This document shows, piece after piece, positions 1 through 8,523 of a DNA stretch of 42,285 bases (positions within the stretch are counted from its first letter, which is position 1; every line of letters starts with the position of its first letter). The stretch covers positions 1-42,285 of the forward strand of contig JAQTOZ010000004.1 in the NCBI GenBank assembly GCA_028713205.1, read 5' to 3'. Below the pieces are notes generated by a model that saw only the letters and a list, made by a program, of their open reading frames with translations, was not told where the DNA came from and made no database searches. The stretch comes from Candidatus Omnitrophota bacterium. Lineage in GTDB: Bacteria; Omnitrophota; Omnitrophia; Omnitrophales; Aquincolibacteriaceae. The position numbers and the translations under genes were made by a program.

Positions 1-1
1 T

Positions 2-259
2 CCGTATTGTGAAGGCAAAGGGATGGTTAAATCGGCTACGACGATGTCCATCCAGACTGTCCGTGAACTCCGGAAAACCCTGGAAAAATCACAGGGGAGA
101 ATTGTCAATGCCTATGTGCATCCGCAAGTCGCCCAACGGCTGATGGAACAGGAGCGTAAGGCTTTGCAGCTTTTGGAGCGTCAGAAGCACAGCCGCATCT
201 TTATTTTTTCGGAACCTTCGATGCATATCGAGGACGTCAATATCACTTTCGTCAAATAG
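2..259 (+). CDS. rng: Ribonuclease E/G family protein, C-terminal fragment (5' truncated by window edge)
   Basis: Frame 2 is open from base 2: PYCEGKGMVKSATTM...VNAYVHPQVAQRL. The CPxCxGxG zinc-link-like motif followed by a VHPxVAxxL tail is typical of RNase E/G. Confidence 0.82.
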   Translation, partial: PYCEGKGMVKSATTMSIQTVRELRKTLEKSQGRIVNAYVHPQVAQRLMEQERKALQLLERQKHSRIFIFSEPSMHIEDVNITFVK

Positions 260-318
260 CCCGTTTCCTGGACCGGAGGTATCCGTCGGCCCCTGCTTAA
301 ACGAAAGGTCATAAAGAC

Positions 319-1395
319 ATGAATGCACTGTATGCGATTATCCTGGCCATGGGACTAGCCGTGGGCATCTTTGCTTTTCTGCTTTGGTTCTTCAAACGCC
401 ATGCGAAATCGGACAGTGATCGCAGCACTGTCGAAATGTTAATGGCCCTTCAAAAGGATTTGGTCGATCTCCGCGGCAGCATGCATGATCAATCCATCAA
501 CATATCAAAGCAAATGCAATCTCAGCTTGAGCAAAACACCCGGTTTCTTCAGGAAACGCATTCGGGATTCAATCAAACCGTCAATCAGGTCCAACATCGA
601 CTCGGACAGCTCCAGGAAGCCACGCAAAACATGATCAGCGTGGGCAAAGACATTTCATCCCTCCATGACATTTTGCGGGCACCCAAATTACGCGGGGGGC
701 TGGGGGAACTGTTCCTCGGAGAGCTCCTTCGTCAAATTTTGCCGGAGGACCATTTTGCGCTTCAATATTCTTTCCGCGACGGACGTAAAGTCGATGCGGT
801 CATTCTATTGGGGCAGGGCATTATCCCCGTCGATGCCAAGTTCCCGCTCGAGAATTTTAAGCGCCTGATGCAAAATACCGATGAGGTCAGTCAAAAGCAG
901 GCCCGTAAAAGCTTTGTCACGGATGTCAAGAAACATATCGATGATATTTCTTCAAAATACATTTTGCCTGAAGAAGGCACCTTTGAGTTTGCGTTGATGT
1001 ACATTCCGGCTGAAAATGTTTATTACGAAACCATCATCAAGGATGAAATGCAAAACGAAAGTATTGCCACATATGCCCTTCAAAAAAAAGTGGTGCCGGT
1101 CTCGCCTAACAGTTTCTATGCTTATTTGCAGGCCATCGTGAGAGGCCTGAAGGGGCTTCGCATCGAGCGTTCCGCACAGCTCATTCTGGAAAGCCTGGGG
1201 CAGCTTGAAACCGATTTCAAAAAGAGCTTCGATGATTTTGAGAAAATCGGCGCTCACTTATCCGATGCCCAGTCGGCTTACGGAAAGACCTTGCGGCGCT
1301 TTGAGAAGTTCCAGGACCGGCTCAACTCGATTGAGGATGTCAAGCGGGTCCAGATACCGGGGGCGCCGGTCAGCGAAAGCCCTAAATCGGAGTGA
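319..1395 (+). CDS. rmuC: DNA recombination protein RmuC family
   Basis: N-terminal TM helix, coiled coil, then the RmuC core KLRGGLGELFLGELLRQILPEDHF...VDAVILLGQGIIPVDAKFPLENF. Confidence 0.93.
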   Translation: MNALYAIILAMGLAVGIFAFLLWFFKRHAKSDSDRSTVEMLMALQKDLVDLRGSMHDQSINISKQMQSQLEQNTRFLQETHSGFNQTVNQVQHRLGQLQEATQNMISVGKDISSLHDILRAPKLRGGLGELFLGELLRQILPEDHFALQYSFRDGRKVDAVILLGQGIIPVDAKFPLENFKRLMQNTDEVSQKQARKSFVTDVKKHIDDISSKYILPEEGTFEFALMYIPAENVYYETIIKDEMQNESIATYALQKKVVPVSPNSFYAYLQAIVRGLKGLRIERSAQLILESLGQLETDFKKSFDDFEKIGAHLSDAQSAYGKTLRRFEKFQDRLNSIEDVKRVQIPGAPVSESPKSE

Positions 1396-1422
1396 TAACG
1401 GCCATCGGAAGAGTACGAGATC

Positions 1423-2064
1423 ATGACAGAGAAGAAAACGCAGTCACAGTTGCAGGACGAGCGCTTCCGGATGGTTCAAGATCAGATCGTCAGACGTGGC
1501 ATCCACGATAAAAATGTTTTGGAGGTTCTGCGTAAAATCCAGCGGCATCTTTTTTTGCCTGAAAGTTTATGGGCAGAGGCCTATGACGACAATCCTTTGT
1601 CCATTGGGTGGAACCAGACCATTTCTCAACCGTATATTGTGGCCCTGATGACGGAATTGCTAAAATTGGGTCCATCCGACCGTGTGCTGGAAATCGGTAC
1701 CGGATCGGGATACCAAACCGCGGTTTTGGCGGATATCGCCTCCGAAGTTTTTACGGTGGAAGTTTTGGAAGCTTTGCAGCAAACCGCAAAGAGCCGTTTA
1801 CAGGAATTGGGATATCGTAATATCGCTTTTCGATTAGGGGACGGTCATCAAGGTTGGCCCGAAGAAGCGCCGTTCGACAAAATTATGGTCACGGCAGCGG
1901 CTGGAGAGCATGTCCCCAAGGCATTAACGGAACAACTCAAAGAAGGCGGTATCCTTGTGATTCCGGTAGGACAATTTAACCAAATGCTAATCGTAGGAGT
2001 CAAACATCATGGATCTCTTGAAACGACTGAAACAATCCCTGTCCGATTTGTCCCCTTGGTCTAA
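1423..2064 (+). CDS. pcm: Protein-L-isoaspartate O-methyltransferase
   Basis: SAM motif VLEIGTGSGYQTAVLA, upstream ISQPYIVALMTELL, C-terminal VRFVPLV. Confidence 0.95.
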   Translation: MTEKKTQSQLQDERFRMVQDQIVRRGIHDKNVLEVLRKIQRHLFLPESLWAEAYDDNPLSIGWNQTISQPYIVALMTELLKLGPSDRVLEIGTGSGYQTAVLADIASEVFTVEVLEALQQTAKSRLQELGYRNIAFRLGDGHQGWPEEAPFDKIMVTAAAGEHVPKALTEQLKEGGILVIPVGQFNQMLIVGVKHHGSLETTETIPVRFVPLV

Positions 2065-2533
2065 GACAAAGAAAAAACGCAAGCGTCCATCGAAAGTCTC
2101 CAAGCGGAAAATCGTTGCGAAAAAACCTAAAAAAGCCAAAAAGGCTGATCGCAAAAAGGGGAAAACGGTTCCGCGATTAAAGCCGAAAATAACGACCGTG
2201 TCCAAAAAGAAGGTTCCCGCCAAACCTCGCAAAGCTTTAAAACCCGCGTCTTCTAAAAAAGCACGCGTGCAAAAAGAGCAACAGGGGGAATTGCTGGGGC
2301 ACGTGACGCATTATTTCCCGCATGTTCATGCGGCGGCCGCCGTTGTCGAATCCGGGACCCTTTCGATCGGCGACACCATTTTGATCAAAGGGAAAACGAC
2401 AAAGTTTAAGCAAACGGTGTCATCCCTGCAGATCAACCGGGAACCGATTCAAGAAGCCAAGCCGGGAGATGAAATCGGAATTGAGGTCAAATCGCGAGCC
2501 CGAACGCACGATGCCATTTACAAATTGTCCTAA
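2009..2533 (+). CDS. Lys-rich N-terminal extension plus EF-Tu domain 2-like beta-barrel (translation factor-like protein)
   Basis: KKKRKRPSKVSKRKIVAKKPKKAKK... followed by GELLGHVTHYFPHVHAAAAVVESGTLSIGDTILIKGKTT...AKPGDEIGIEVKSRARTHDAIYKL. AGGAG lies just upstream of ATG 2009. Overlaps pcm by 56 bp. Confidence 0.7.
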   Translation: MDLLKRLKQSLSDLSPWSKTKKKRKRPSKVSKRKIVAKKPKKAKKADRKKGKTVPRLKPKITTVSKKKVPAKPRKALKPASSKKARVQKEQQGELLGHVTHYFPHVHAAAAVVESGTLSIGDTILIKGKTTKFKQTVSSLQINREPIQEAKPGDEIGIEVKSRARTHDAIYKLS

Positions 2534-2549
2534 CCGGAGGTAGACGCTC

Positions 2550-2867
2550 ATGCAAAAAATATTTCTGAGGACCTATCACGAATACGATCTGGAAGATGTC
2601 AAAGAACATCTCTTGATCATGGGCGACCTGAGCGCGGATTGCTCAAAATGTCGCGCGATCGGCATCGAGGCTGCGGGAATCAAGAATTGTCCCCAATGCG
2701 GAACGGAGTTCCGTTATGTGACCAGCCGGCGCATTGAAGCCCACGCCGGAGAAAGGTTTCAGATCGTCAAACGAATGCGCGACAAATACCCGGGACTTGT
2801 CTTTATCGATTTCGGTGACTATCAAAGGACACTCGGGGCTCAAAAAGCGAGAGACTTTTTTGGCTAA
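2550..2867 (+). CDS. Conserved hypothetical protein with CxxC...CxxC zinc ribbon
   Basis: CSKCRAIGIEAAGIKNCPQCGTEF gives paired CxxC knuckles. SD-like GGAGG upstream. Confidence 0.65.
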   Translation: MQKIFLRTYHEYDLEDVKEHLLIMGDLSADCSKCRAIGIEAAGIKNCPQCGTEFRYVTSRRIEAHAGERFQIVKRMRDKYPGLVFIDFGDYQRTLGAQKARDFFG

Positions 2868-4083
2868 ATACTCACGGTCGGTTGCGCTTCTGGCTGGAAT
2901 TGTTTATTTTACCCAAGGAGCCCTTGGCATTATCAGTGTCACCTTGCCGGTCTATTTGAGGAAGCTGGGCTGGAGCGTCGGTGAGATCACGGAAGTCCTA
3001 GCCATATCCTCCTTTCCGTGGGTGCTGAAGATCCTCTACGGCCTGTTATCGGACTGTTTTCCGCTCTTTTCGTACCGTCGTAAATCCTATCTCCTGGTTT
3101 TTGCTGTCATTTCATTCCTAGGATGGTTGTCGCTTATTCTGCTGCCGACCCAAAAGATATTCATCATCTGCTCGCTGATGCTGTCCAACTTCGGATTTGC
3201 AGCGACCGATGTGGTTACCGACGGGTACATCGTCGAAAACTCAAGAGGCGTCAGCAGTCACATTTACCAGAGCATCGCCTGGGGGACCCGCAGCTTCGGC
3301 GCCATCGTCAGCGGAGTGACGGGCGGATGGCTTTCGGCTCATTGGCATCCGAAAGACGTTTTTATGGTCGCGGGTGCGCTGCCGTTGATTGTGGTCCCCG
3401 TCACGCTATTGCTCCGGGAACCTCGTTATGAACACGGCCTGTTCCATTCCGTGATAGCACCCTTCAAGCTTTGTCTGGAAAAACTAACGATCGGCAACAT
3501 TCGTTGGTTTTTGTTGCTGCTTCTGATATCTCAGGTTAGCGCATGCTTCGGCACGCCCTTTTTCTTTCACATGAAAGAGCAAATGGGCTTCCAGGAAACC
3601 TTTTTGGGAACTTTGATCAGCCTTGGGTGGATGGGGGCTTTGATTTCCAGTGTTGTTTATGCCAAATGGTTCATCCGTTTTTCGCCCAAAACGGTGCTGA
3701 GCTGGGCTTTTTTGATCAACGCGGCCAATATTCTTTCGACGGTATTTATTCGTGAAAGAATAAGCGCGTTGATTTTTGTGTTTCTCGGAGGAGTGATGGC
3801 CTGCATGACGATTCTGCCGATGATGTCCGTTGCGGCCATTCTAACCCGGCGCTCCGGCGTGGAAGGCACGTTGTTTGCGGTCCTGATGAGCGTTCATAAT
3901 CTTGCTCAGATCGCTTTTGGATTTCTGGGAGGAAAGTTCTATAATCTTGTCGGTTTATACACTTTGATCTATTTATCGGGAGTCATCAGTCTCATTGGCA
4001 TGTGGGTCGTGCAAAAACTTGACTTCAAGGATGCTGAAACATGGAACTCGGCCAGGGAAAAGGACGAATCGCCTACGGTATAG
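2860..4083 (+). CDS. MFS transporter (probable TTG start at 2860; ORF track start 2734 lies inside the previous gene)
   Basis: 12-TM-like hydrophobic profile. YFTQGALGIISVTLPVYLRKLGWSVGEI begins shortly after the in-frame TTG. Confidence 0.8.
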   Translation: MAKYSRSVALLAGIVYFTQGALGIISVTLPVYLRKLGWSVGEITEVLAISSFPWVLKILYGLLSDCFPLFSYRRKSYLLVFAVISFLGWLSLILLPTQKIFIICSLMLSNFGFAATDVVTDGYIVENSRGVSSHIYQSIAWGTRSFGAIVSGVTGGWLSAHWHPKDVFMVAGALPLIVVPVTLLLREPRYEHGLFHSVIAPFKLCLEKLTIGNIRWFLLLLLISQVSACFGTPFFFHMKEQMGFQETFLGTLISLGWMGALISSVVYAKWFIRFSPKTVLSWAFLINAANILSTVFIRERISALIFVFLGGVMACMTILPMMSVAAILTRRSGVEGTLFAVLMSVHNLAQIAFGFLGGKFYNLVGLYTLIYLSGVISLIGMWVVQKLDFKDAETWNSAREKDESPTV

Positions 4084-5378
4084 TCAAACGTCTTGCCGAA
4101 GCAGGGTATGTAGCCTACTTCGCCGGAGGATGCGTCCGTGATGATCTGATGCATGAATGTCCGGGGGATTATGACATCGCGACCTCGGCTTCTCCGGATG
4201 ACGTCGAAAAACTATTTCCGAAGACTATCGCTGTCGGAAAACAGTTCGGGGTTATTATCGTTGTGGAAGGGGATGCCCAGTTTGAAGTTGCCACCTTCCG
4301 CCGAGAGGGCAGTTACCGGGATGGCCGGCACCCTTCGGAAGTAAGTTTCACCGATCCCGAAGAGGACGCCAAACGCCGTGACTTTACCGTCAACGGACTT
4401 TTTTACGATCCGATTCAAAATAAAGTCATCGATTACGTCGGCGGACAGAAAGATCTTCAGGCCAAAATCATCCGTGCGATCGGAGCTCCCGATGAACGTT
4501 TTGAGGAGGATAAGCTGCGGTTACTACGCGCCGTGCGCTTCGCATCCGTTCTGGGGTTCGAAATCGAACCGGCTACCTGGAGTGCCGTGTGCCGTCGTTT
4601 CCAGGAAATACACGATGTCAGCCCCGAAAGGATACGAGATGAAATCGTCAAAATGCTGACGCGTCCCGGTGCCGATCGCGGACTGGACCTGCTATCCCGG
4701 TCATGCCTGCTCAAAGAAATCCTCCCGGAAATCGAGGCGATGAAAAACATTCAACAGCCGCCGGCCTTTCATCCGGAAGGCGACGTCTTCGTTCATACGA
4801 AATTGATGCTTGCGCAACTCAAGAACCCCAGTAAGGAATTAGCTCTGGCCGTCCTTTTCCACGATGTCGGCAAACCTCCGACCCTGGCCGTGCGCGATGG
4901 TCACATCACGTTCTACGAGCACGCGCCGCTTGGCGCCAGGATGACAGAAACCATCATGCGGCGCTTGCGTTTTTCCAATGATGAAATCGAGACCGTTGCG
5001 GGTTGTGTTGAAAATCACATGAGATTCGGTGACGTACAGAAGATGCGGGAAGGAAAATTGAAGCGGCTCTTGACACGACCGACGTTTGAACTCGAACTGG
5101 AACTGCACCGTATCGATTGTGTGACCAGCCACGGGCATTTGGACAATTACGGTTTTCTCAAAGCCAAACAAAAGGAATACGCTGCGGAAGAACTCAAGCC
5201 CGCTCCGTTGATCAACGGCCATGACCTGATCCGGCTCGGCATGCAACCGGGCCCGGACATGAAACCTTTCCTGGAAGAAATCTACGATCTTCAGCTTGAA
5301 GGACAAATCAAAGACAAGGATGCGGCACTCGCGTATGCTCAAAACCAATTAAGGATGAAATCGAAAAAAGCTCAATGA
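4041..5378 (+). CDS. CCA tRNA nucleotidyltransferase / poly(A) polymerase with HD domain
   Basis: AYFAGGCVRDDLM...DYDIATSASPDDVEKLF, RRDFTVNGLFYDP, ERFEEDKLRLLRAVRFA, and the HD motif LFHDVGKPPT. Confidence 0.92.
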   Translation: MELGQGKGRIAYGIVKRLAEAGYVAYFAGGCVRDDLMHECPGDYDIATSASPDDVEKLFPKTIAVGKQFGVIIVVEGDAQFEVATFRREGSYRDGRHPSEVSFTDPEEDAKRRDFTVNGLFYDPIQNKVIDYVGGQKDLQAKIIRAIGAPDERFEEDKLRLLRAVRFASVLGFEIEPATWSAVCRRFQEIHDVSPERIRDEIVKMLTRPGADRGLDLLSRSCLLKEILPEIEAMKNIQQPPAFHPEGDVFVHTKLMLAQLKNPSKELALAVLFHDVGKPPTLAVRDGHITFYEHAPLGARMTETIMRRLRFSNDEIETVAGCVENHMRFGDVQKMREGKLKRLLTRPTFELELELHRIDCVTSHGHLDNYGFLKAKQKEYAAEELKPAPLINGHDLIRLGMQPGPDMKPFLEEIYDLQLEGQIKDKDAALAYAQNQLRMKSKKAQ

Positions 5379-6850
5379 GAAACGTTTTCATCATTCTGGG
5401 AACCTTGCTTGTCGTTGTCATCGTCGCGCTGGCTTGTTTTTCATTGCTTTTCGACCTCAGCGTATTGCGGCCGCAGATTGAGCGATCTTTGGATCAACAG
5501 TACGGAATCGAAACACGTATCGGATACCTTTCAGTCCATTGGGGCCTCAATTTCGGAATCGGCATGGAAGGTTTAATCGTACGCTCAAACGATAAAAGGC
5601 ATCTTCTCATGAAGTCCGACAAAGCCATTTTAGGAATCGATTTGAAGAAGGCTTTTCAACGAAAGCTTAAAATCCGTGCAATTCAATTGATCAAACCCGA
5701 AATATGGGTTATCCGGAATGCCGATGGTTCGATGAACTGGCCCTCAAACACGCTGTTCACAGAACCCCTTTCAGCAAGCCCTGCGACAGGGGAGGTAAGC
5801 ATCCTTGAGGCTAAAGACCCCTTATCACCAAACACGGTACCCTCAAAGGCCTCGGGATGGAATCTGAAATTGTCGGAATTGAGAATCGAAGACGGTGCCG
5901 TGCATTATCAGGATGACTCGGCCGCGAACCCGCTCAAAGTCGATGTTGAAAAACTGCGCTGCGTGGCCTATCAGGCCAAAGCAACTGCGCCCTCACGGAT
6001 ACGGCTCGAGGGGGCTTTCTTCGGCAGCCCCAAACCAAATATTTTTTTGGATGCATTTTATTTCCCAGGTCGAGATGAAATTAATTTTGAAGCCGAATAC
6101 GACAATCGCGTGGTGGAGCTTGCAGGACGGTTGACATCTCTCACGCAAGCAACTAAATTTAAAGGCATGGCCAAGATCCATCAATTCGATTTGTCGACGA
6201 TCATGCCGGCTTCAATCCAAGGACGTGAATACGTGACCGGGATTGTGACCGCGCAAATCGAAGCATCGCTTGAGGCAATCGCGCGGGACACCATTCATAA
6301 AGAAATAGCGGTTATCGGGACCGTAGATATCCGTCAAGGCGCTTTCAAGAACATCAATTTCGTCCGCGGTGCGCTGGAAAATGCGGTATCGATCCCGGCG
6401 ACCGCGGCCATTGTCATCGGGCAATCTCCGCCCGAAATTGCCGTAACCGTTCAAAACAATGACACGGCCTTCGATATTCTTCAGGCGAATTTCAATATTC
6501 AGGGTGGCTATGCGGACGTGGATGACCTCATGGTCAAGCATCCCGATTATTTGATATCCGCGCAAGGCGAGTACGATATCATGAATCAAAACGTCAAATT
6601 CAGCGGACGGCTTGTCCTATTGGAGAAACTCGCCGCTTATTTCGATGCAAAAATCCCCGAATGGGACTCACTGAAAAACCGGCAGGGGAGAATCGTCCTG
6701 CCTTTCCGCTATCTCGGTCATATCCCGGGAGCAAGCGTAAAACCCGAGCTATCCGTTGCCCGTCCGTACGGCGTTCCAAGCCAAGAGGACATTGCTTCCG
6801 ATAAACGACCGGAACCAAGATCCGAAACTATAGGAGATTTAAAAAAATGA
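5375..6850 (+). CDS. AsmA family protein (inner-membrane anchored)
   Basis: N-terminal TM helix; long beta-rich AsmA-like sequence ending in a Pro/charged tail. 4 bp overlap with the upstream gene. Confidence 0.72.
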   Translation: MRNVFIILGTLLVVVIVALACFSLLFDLSVLRPQIERSLDQQYGIETRIGYLSVHWGLNFGIGMEGLIVRSNDKRHLLMKSDKAILGIDLKKAFQRKLKIRAIQLIKPEIWVIRNADGSMNWPSNTLFTEPLSASPATGEVSILEAKDPLSPNTVPSKASGWNLKLSELRIEDGAVHYQDDSAANPLKVDVEKLRCVAYQAKATAPSRIRLEGAFFGSPKPNIFLDAFYFPGRDEINFEAEYDNRVVELAGRLTSLTQATKFKGMAKIHQFDLSTIMPASIQGREYVTGIVTAQIEASLEAIARDTIHKEIAVIGTVDIRQGAFKNINFVRGALENAVSIPATAAIVIGQSPPEIAVTVQNNDTAFDILQANFNIQGGYADVDDLMVKHPDYLISAQGEYDIMNQNVKFSGRLVLLEKLAAYFDAKIPEWDSLKNRQGRIVLPFRYLGHIPGASVKPELSVARPYGVPSQEDIASDKRPEPRSETIGDLKK

Positions 6851-7392
6851 AACAGGCCATGTTGACCGTATTGGGGAAAGACCGGCCCGGAATCATCGCT
6901 TATGTGACCGGCATGCTTTATCGGCGTCATTGTAACCTGGAAGATATCAGCATGACCATCCTGGAAGGCGAATTTGCCATGATGATGGTCGTCAGTATGC
7001 CCAAAACGCAGTTTCGGGCGATCCATCAAGACCTCGAGCGGGATATGCATCAGAAAGGATTGAGCTATTTTTGGCATGATTTCAAATCGAAACTCCTCAG
7101 GGGCGATAAACATCCGTCGGGTTCCGCGCCCTATCTTTTGACCGTCGTCGGCCGTGACCGCACCGGGATCGTTTATCAGACCAGCAATCTGATTTCTTTA
7201 CACGGACTCAATATTACCGATTTAAACAGTAAAATCCTGGGGCGCGGCACAAATACCATTTATACCATGCTGCTCGAAATCGACGCTCCTAAACGATTCA
7301 ATCTTGCAAAACTCAAACGAAGTCTCCAGAATCTGGGGCATCAGCTAAAAATGGAATTTAACCTTAAATCCGTCGAACATATCGACCTCTGA
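6847..7392 (+). CDS. Tandem ACT-domain protein (GcvR-like)
   Basis: Two ACT repeats: MLTVLGKDRPGIIAYVTGMLYRRHCNLEDISM and LLTVVGRDRTGIVYQTSNLISLHGLNITDLNS. Confidence 0.85.
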   Translation: MKQAMLTVLGKDRPGIIAYVTGMLYRRHCNLEDISMTILEGEFAMMMVVSMPKTQFRAIHQDLERDMHQKGLSYFWHDFKSKLLRGDKHPSGSAPYLLTVVGRDRTGIVYQTSNLISLHGLNITDLNSKILGRGTNTIYTMLLEIDAPKRFNLAKLKRSLQNLGHQLKMEFNLKSVEHIDL

Positions 7393-7399
7393 TAACGAT

Positions 7400-7900
7400 A
7401 TGCAAGAACATTCCATACGCCTTTTCCCGGATCCAGTCCTTCGTAGGACTGCCTCGAAAGTAACGAAATTTGACCATGAATTGCGACTCATGATCAATGC
7501 CATGGAGTCCGTGATGAGGACCCAACCCGATGGGATTGGCATCGCAGCACCCCAAATCGGCATATCCAAGCAAATTGCGATTGTCGACGTATCTCCTCGT
7601 ATCCCGGGCGCTAAACGGATCTTATTGATCAATCCTGTGATCCTTAAGACCGAACAGGAGACAATTAGCCGGGAGGGCTGCATGAGCCTTCCAGAATACT
7701 CGGCTTATCTAAAACGGTTCAATCGAGTCATGGTGGGTTGGTATGATGAAAAGGGTGCCTATCATTCTAAATGGGCGGAAGGAATCGAAGCTATTTGCAT
7801 TCAGCATGAGGTGGATCATTTGATGGGAAAGCTATTTATCGACAGGGTCGTTTGCCTAAAATCCGATATGATTCCGCGAAAGGCAAAGACGAAGAGCTGA
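7400..7900 (+). CDS. def: Peptide deformylase
   Basis: GIGIAAPQIG, EGCMSLPEY and QHEVDHLMGKLFIDR active-site motifs. Confidence 0.96.
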   Translation: MQEHSIRLFPDPVLRRTASKVTKFDHELRLMINAMESVMRTQPDGIGIAAPQIGISKQIAIVDVSPRIPGAKRILLINPVILKTEQETISREGCMSLPEYSAYLKRFNRVMVGWYDEKGAYHSKWAEGIEAICIQHEVDHLMGKLFIDRVVCLKSDMIPRKAKTKS

Positions 7901-8024
7901 TTTTCTTATGTTATTCAATGTCCTATAATGTATATTATGTAAAGTATCCTATCTTGTACAACACAATCTGATCGCTTCGGGTTATTTGTTCAAAGCGGCT
8001 GTCAACTGACCTATCCGTGTGCGC

Positions 8025-8474
8025 TTAGGAACCAAGCAAACCGGCCACAATCTCATTAACTTTCCGGCCATCGGCTTTACCTTTAACCATGGGCATCAAG
8101 ACCTTCATGACCTTGCCGACGTCGTCTTTCGATTTGGACTGGCTGTCACCGATGGCCTTCTGGACCAGAGCTTTGATTTCATCGTCATTTAGCTGCTGCG
8201 GAAGATAGACGTTCAGCACGTCCATTTCTTTCTTCTCTTTGTCGGCCAAATCCTGTCGGCCGGCTTTTTCGAAGTTCTCAATGCTTTCTCGTCGTTGTTT
8301 GACCTGCTTTTGCAGGATCGTAATCACGTCCTGATCGTCTAATTTCTCTTTTTTCTTTTCGATGCGGTAATTAGTAATCGCAGCCTTGGTCATACGCAGC
8401 GTCGACAGCGTTAACTCCGCCTTCGCTTTCATTGCCGCGACTAAATCTTGACTGATTTTCTCTTCTAGCCCCAT
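8025..8474 (-). CDS. GatB/YqeY domain-containing protein
   Basis: LSTLRMTKAAITNYRIEKKK...DVGKVMKVLMPMVKGKADGRKVNEIV. Start chosen at ATG 8474, preceded by GGGGAGAG. Confidence 0.92.
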   Translation of the reverse strand: MGLEEKISQDLVAAMKAKAELTLSTLRMTKAAITNYRIEKKKEKLDDQDVITILQKQVKQRRESIENFEKAGRQDLADKEKKEMDVLNVYLPQQLNDDEIKALVQKAIGDSQSKSKDDVGKVMKVLMPMVKGKADGRKVNEIVAGLLGS

Positions 8475-8523
8475 AGCTCTCCCCTTCTCCAAAAGTTCGT
8501 TAGAAAGATGTTAAAAAAGTTCG

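Noticed and set aside
7901-8024. AT-rich ataat-gtat-attat hairpin between def and yqeY
   Set aside because: 5 bp AT-only stem; not distinguishable from chance in this AT-rich gap.
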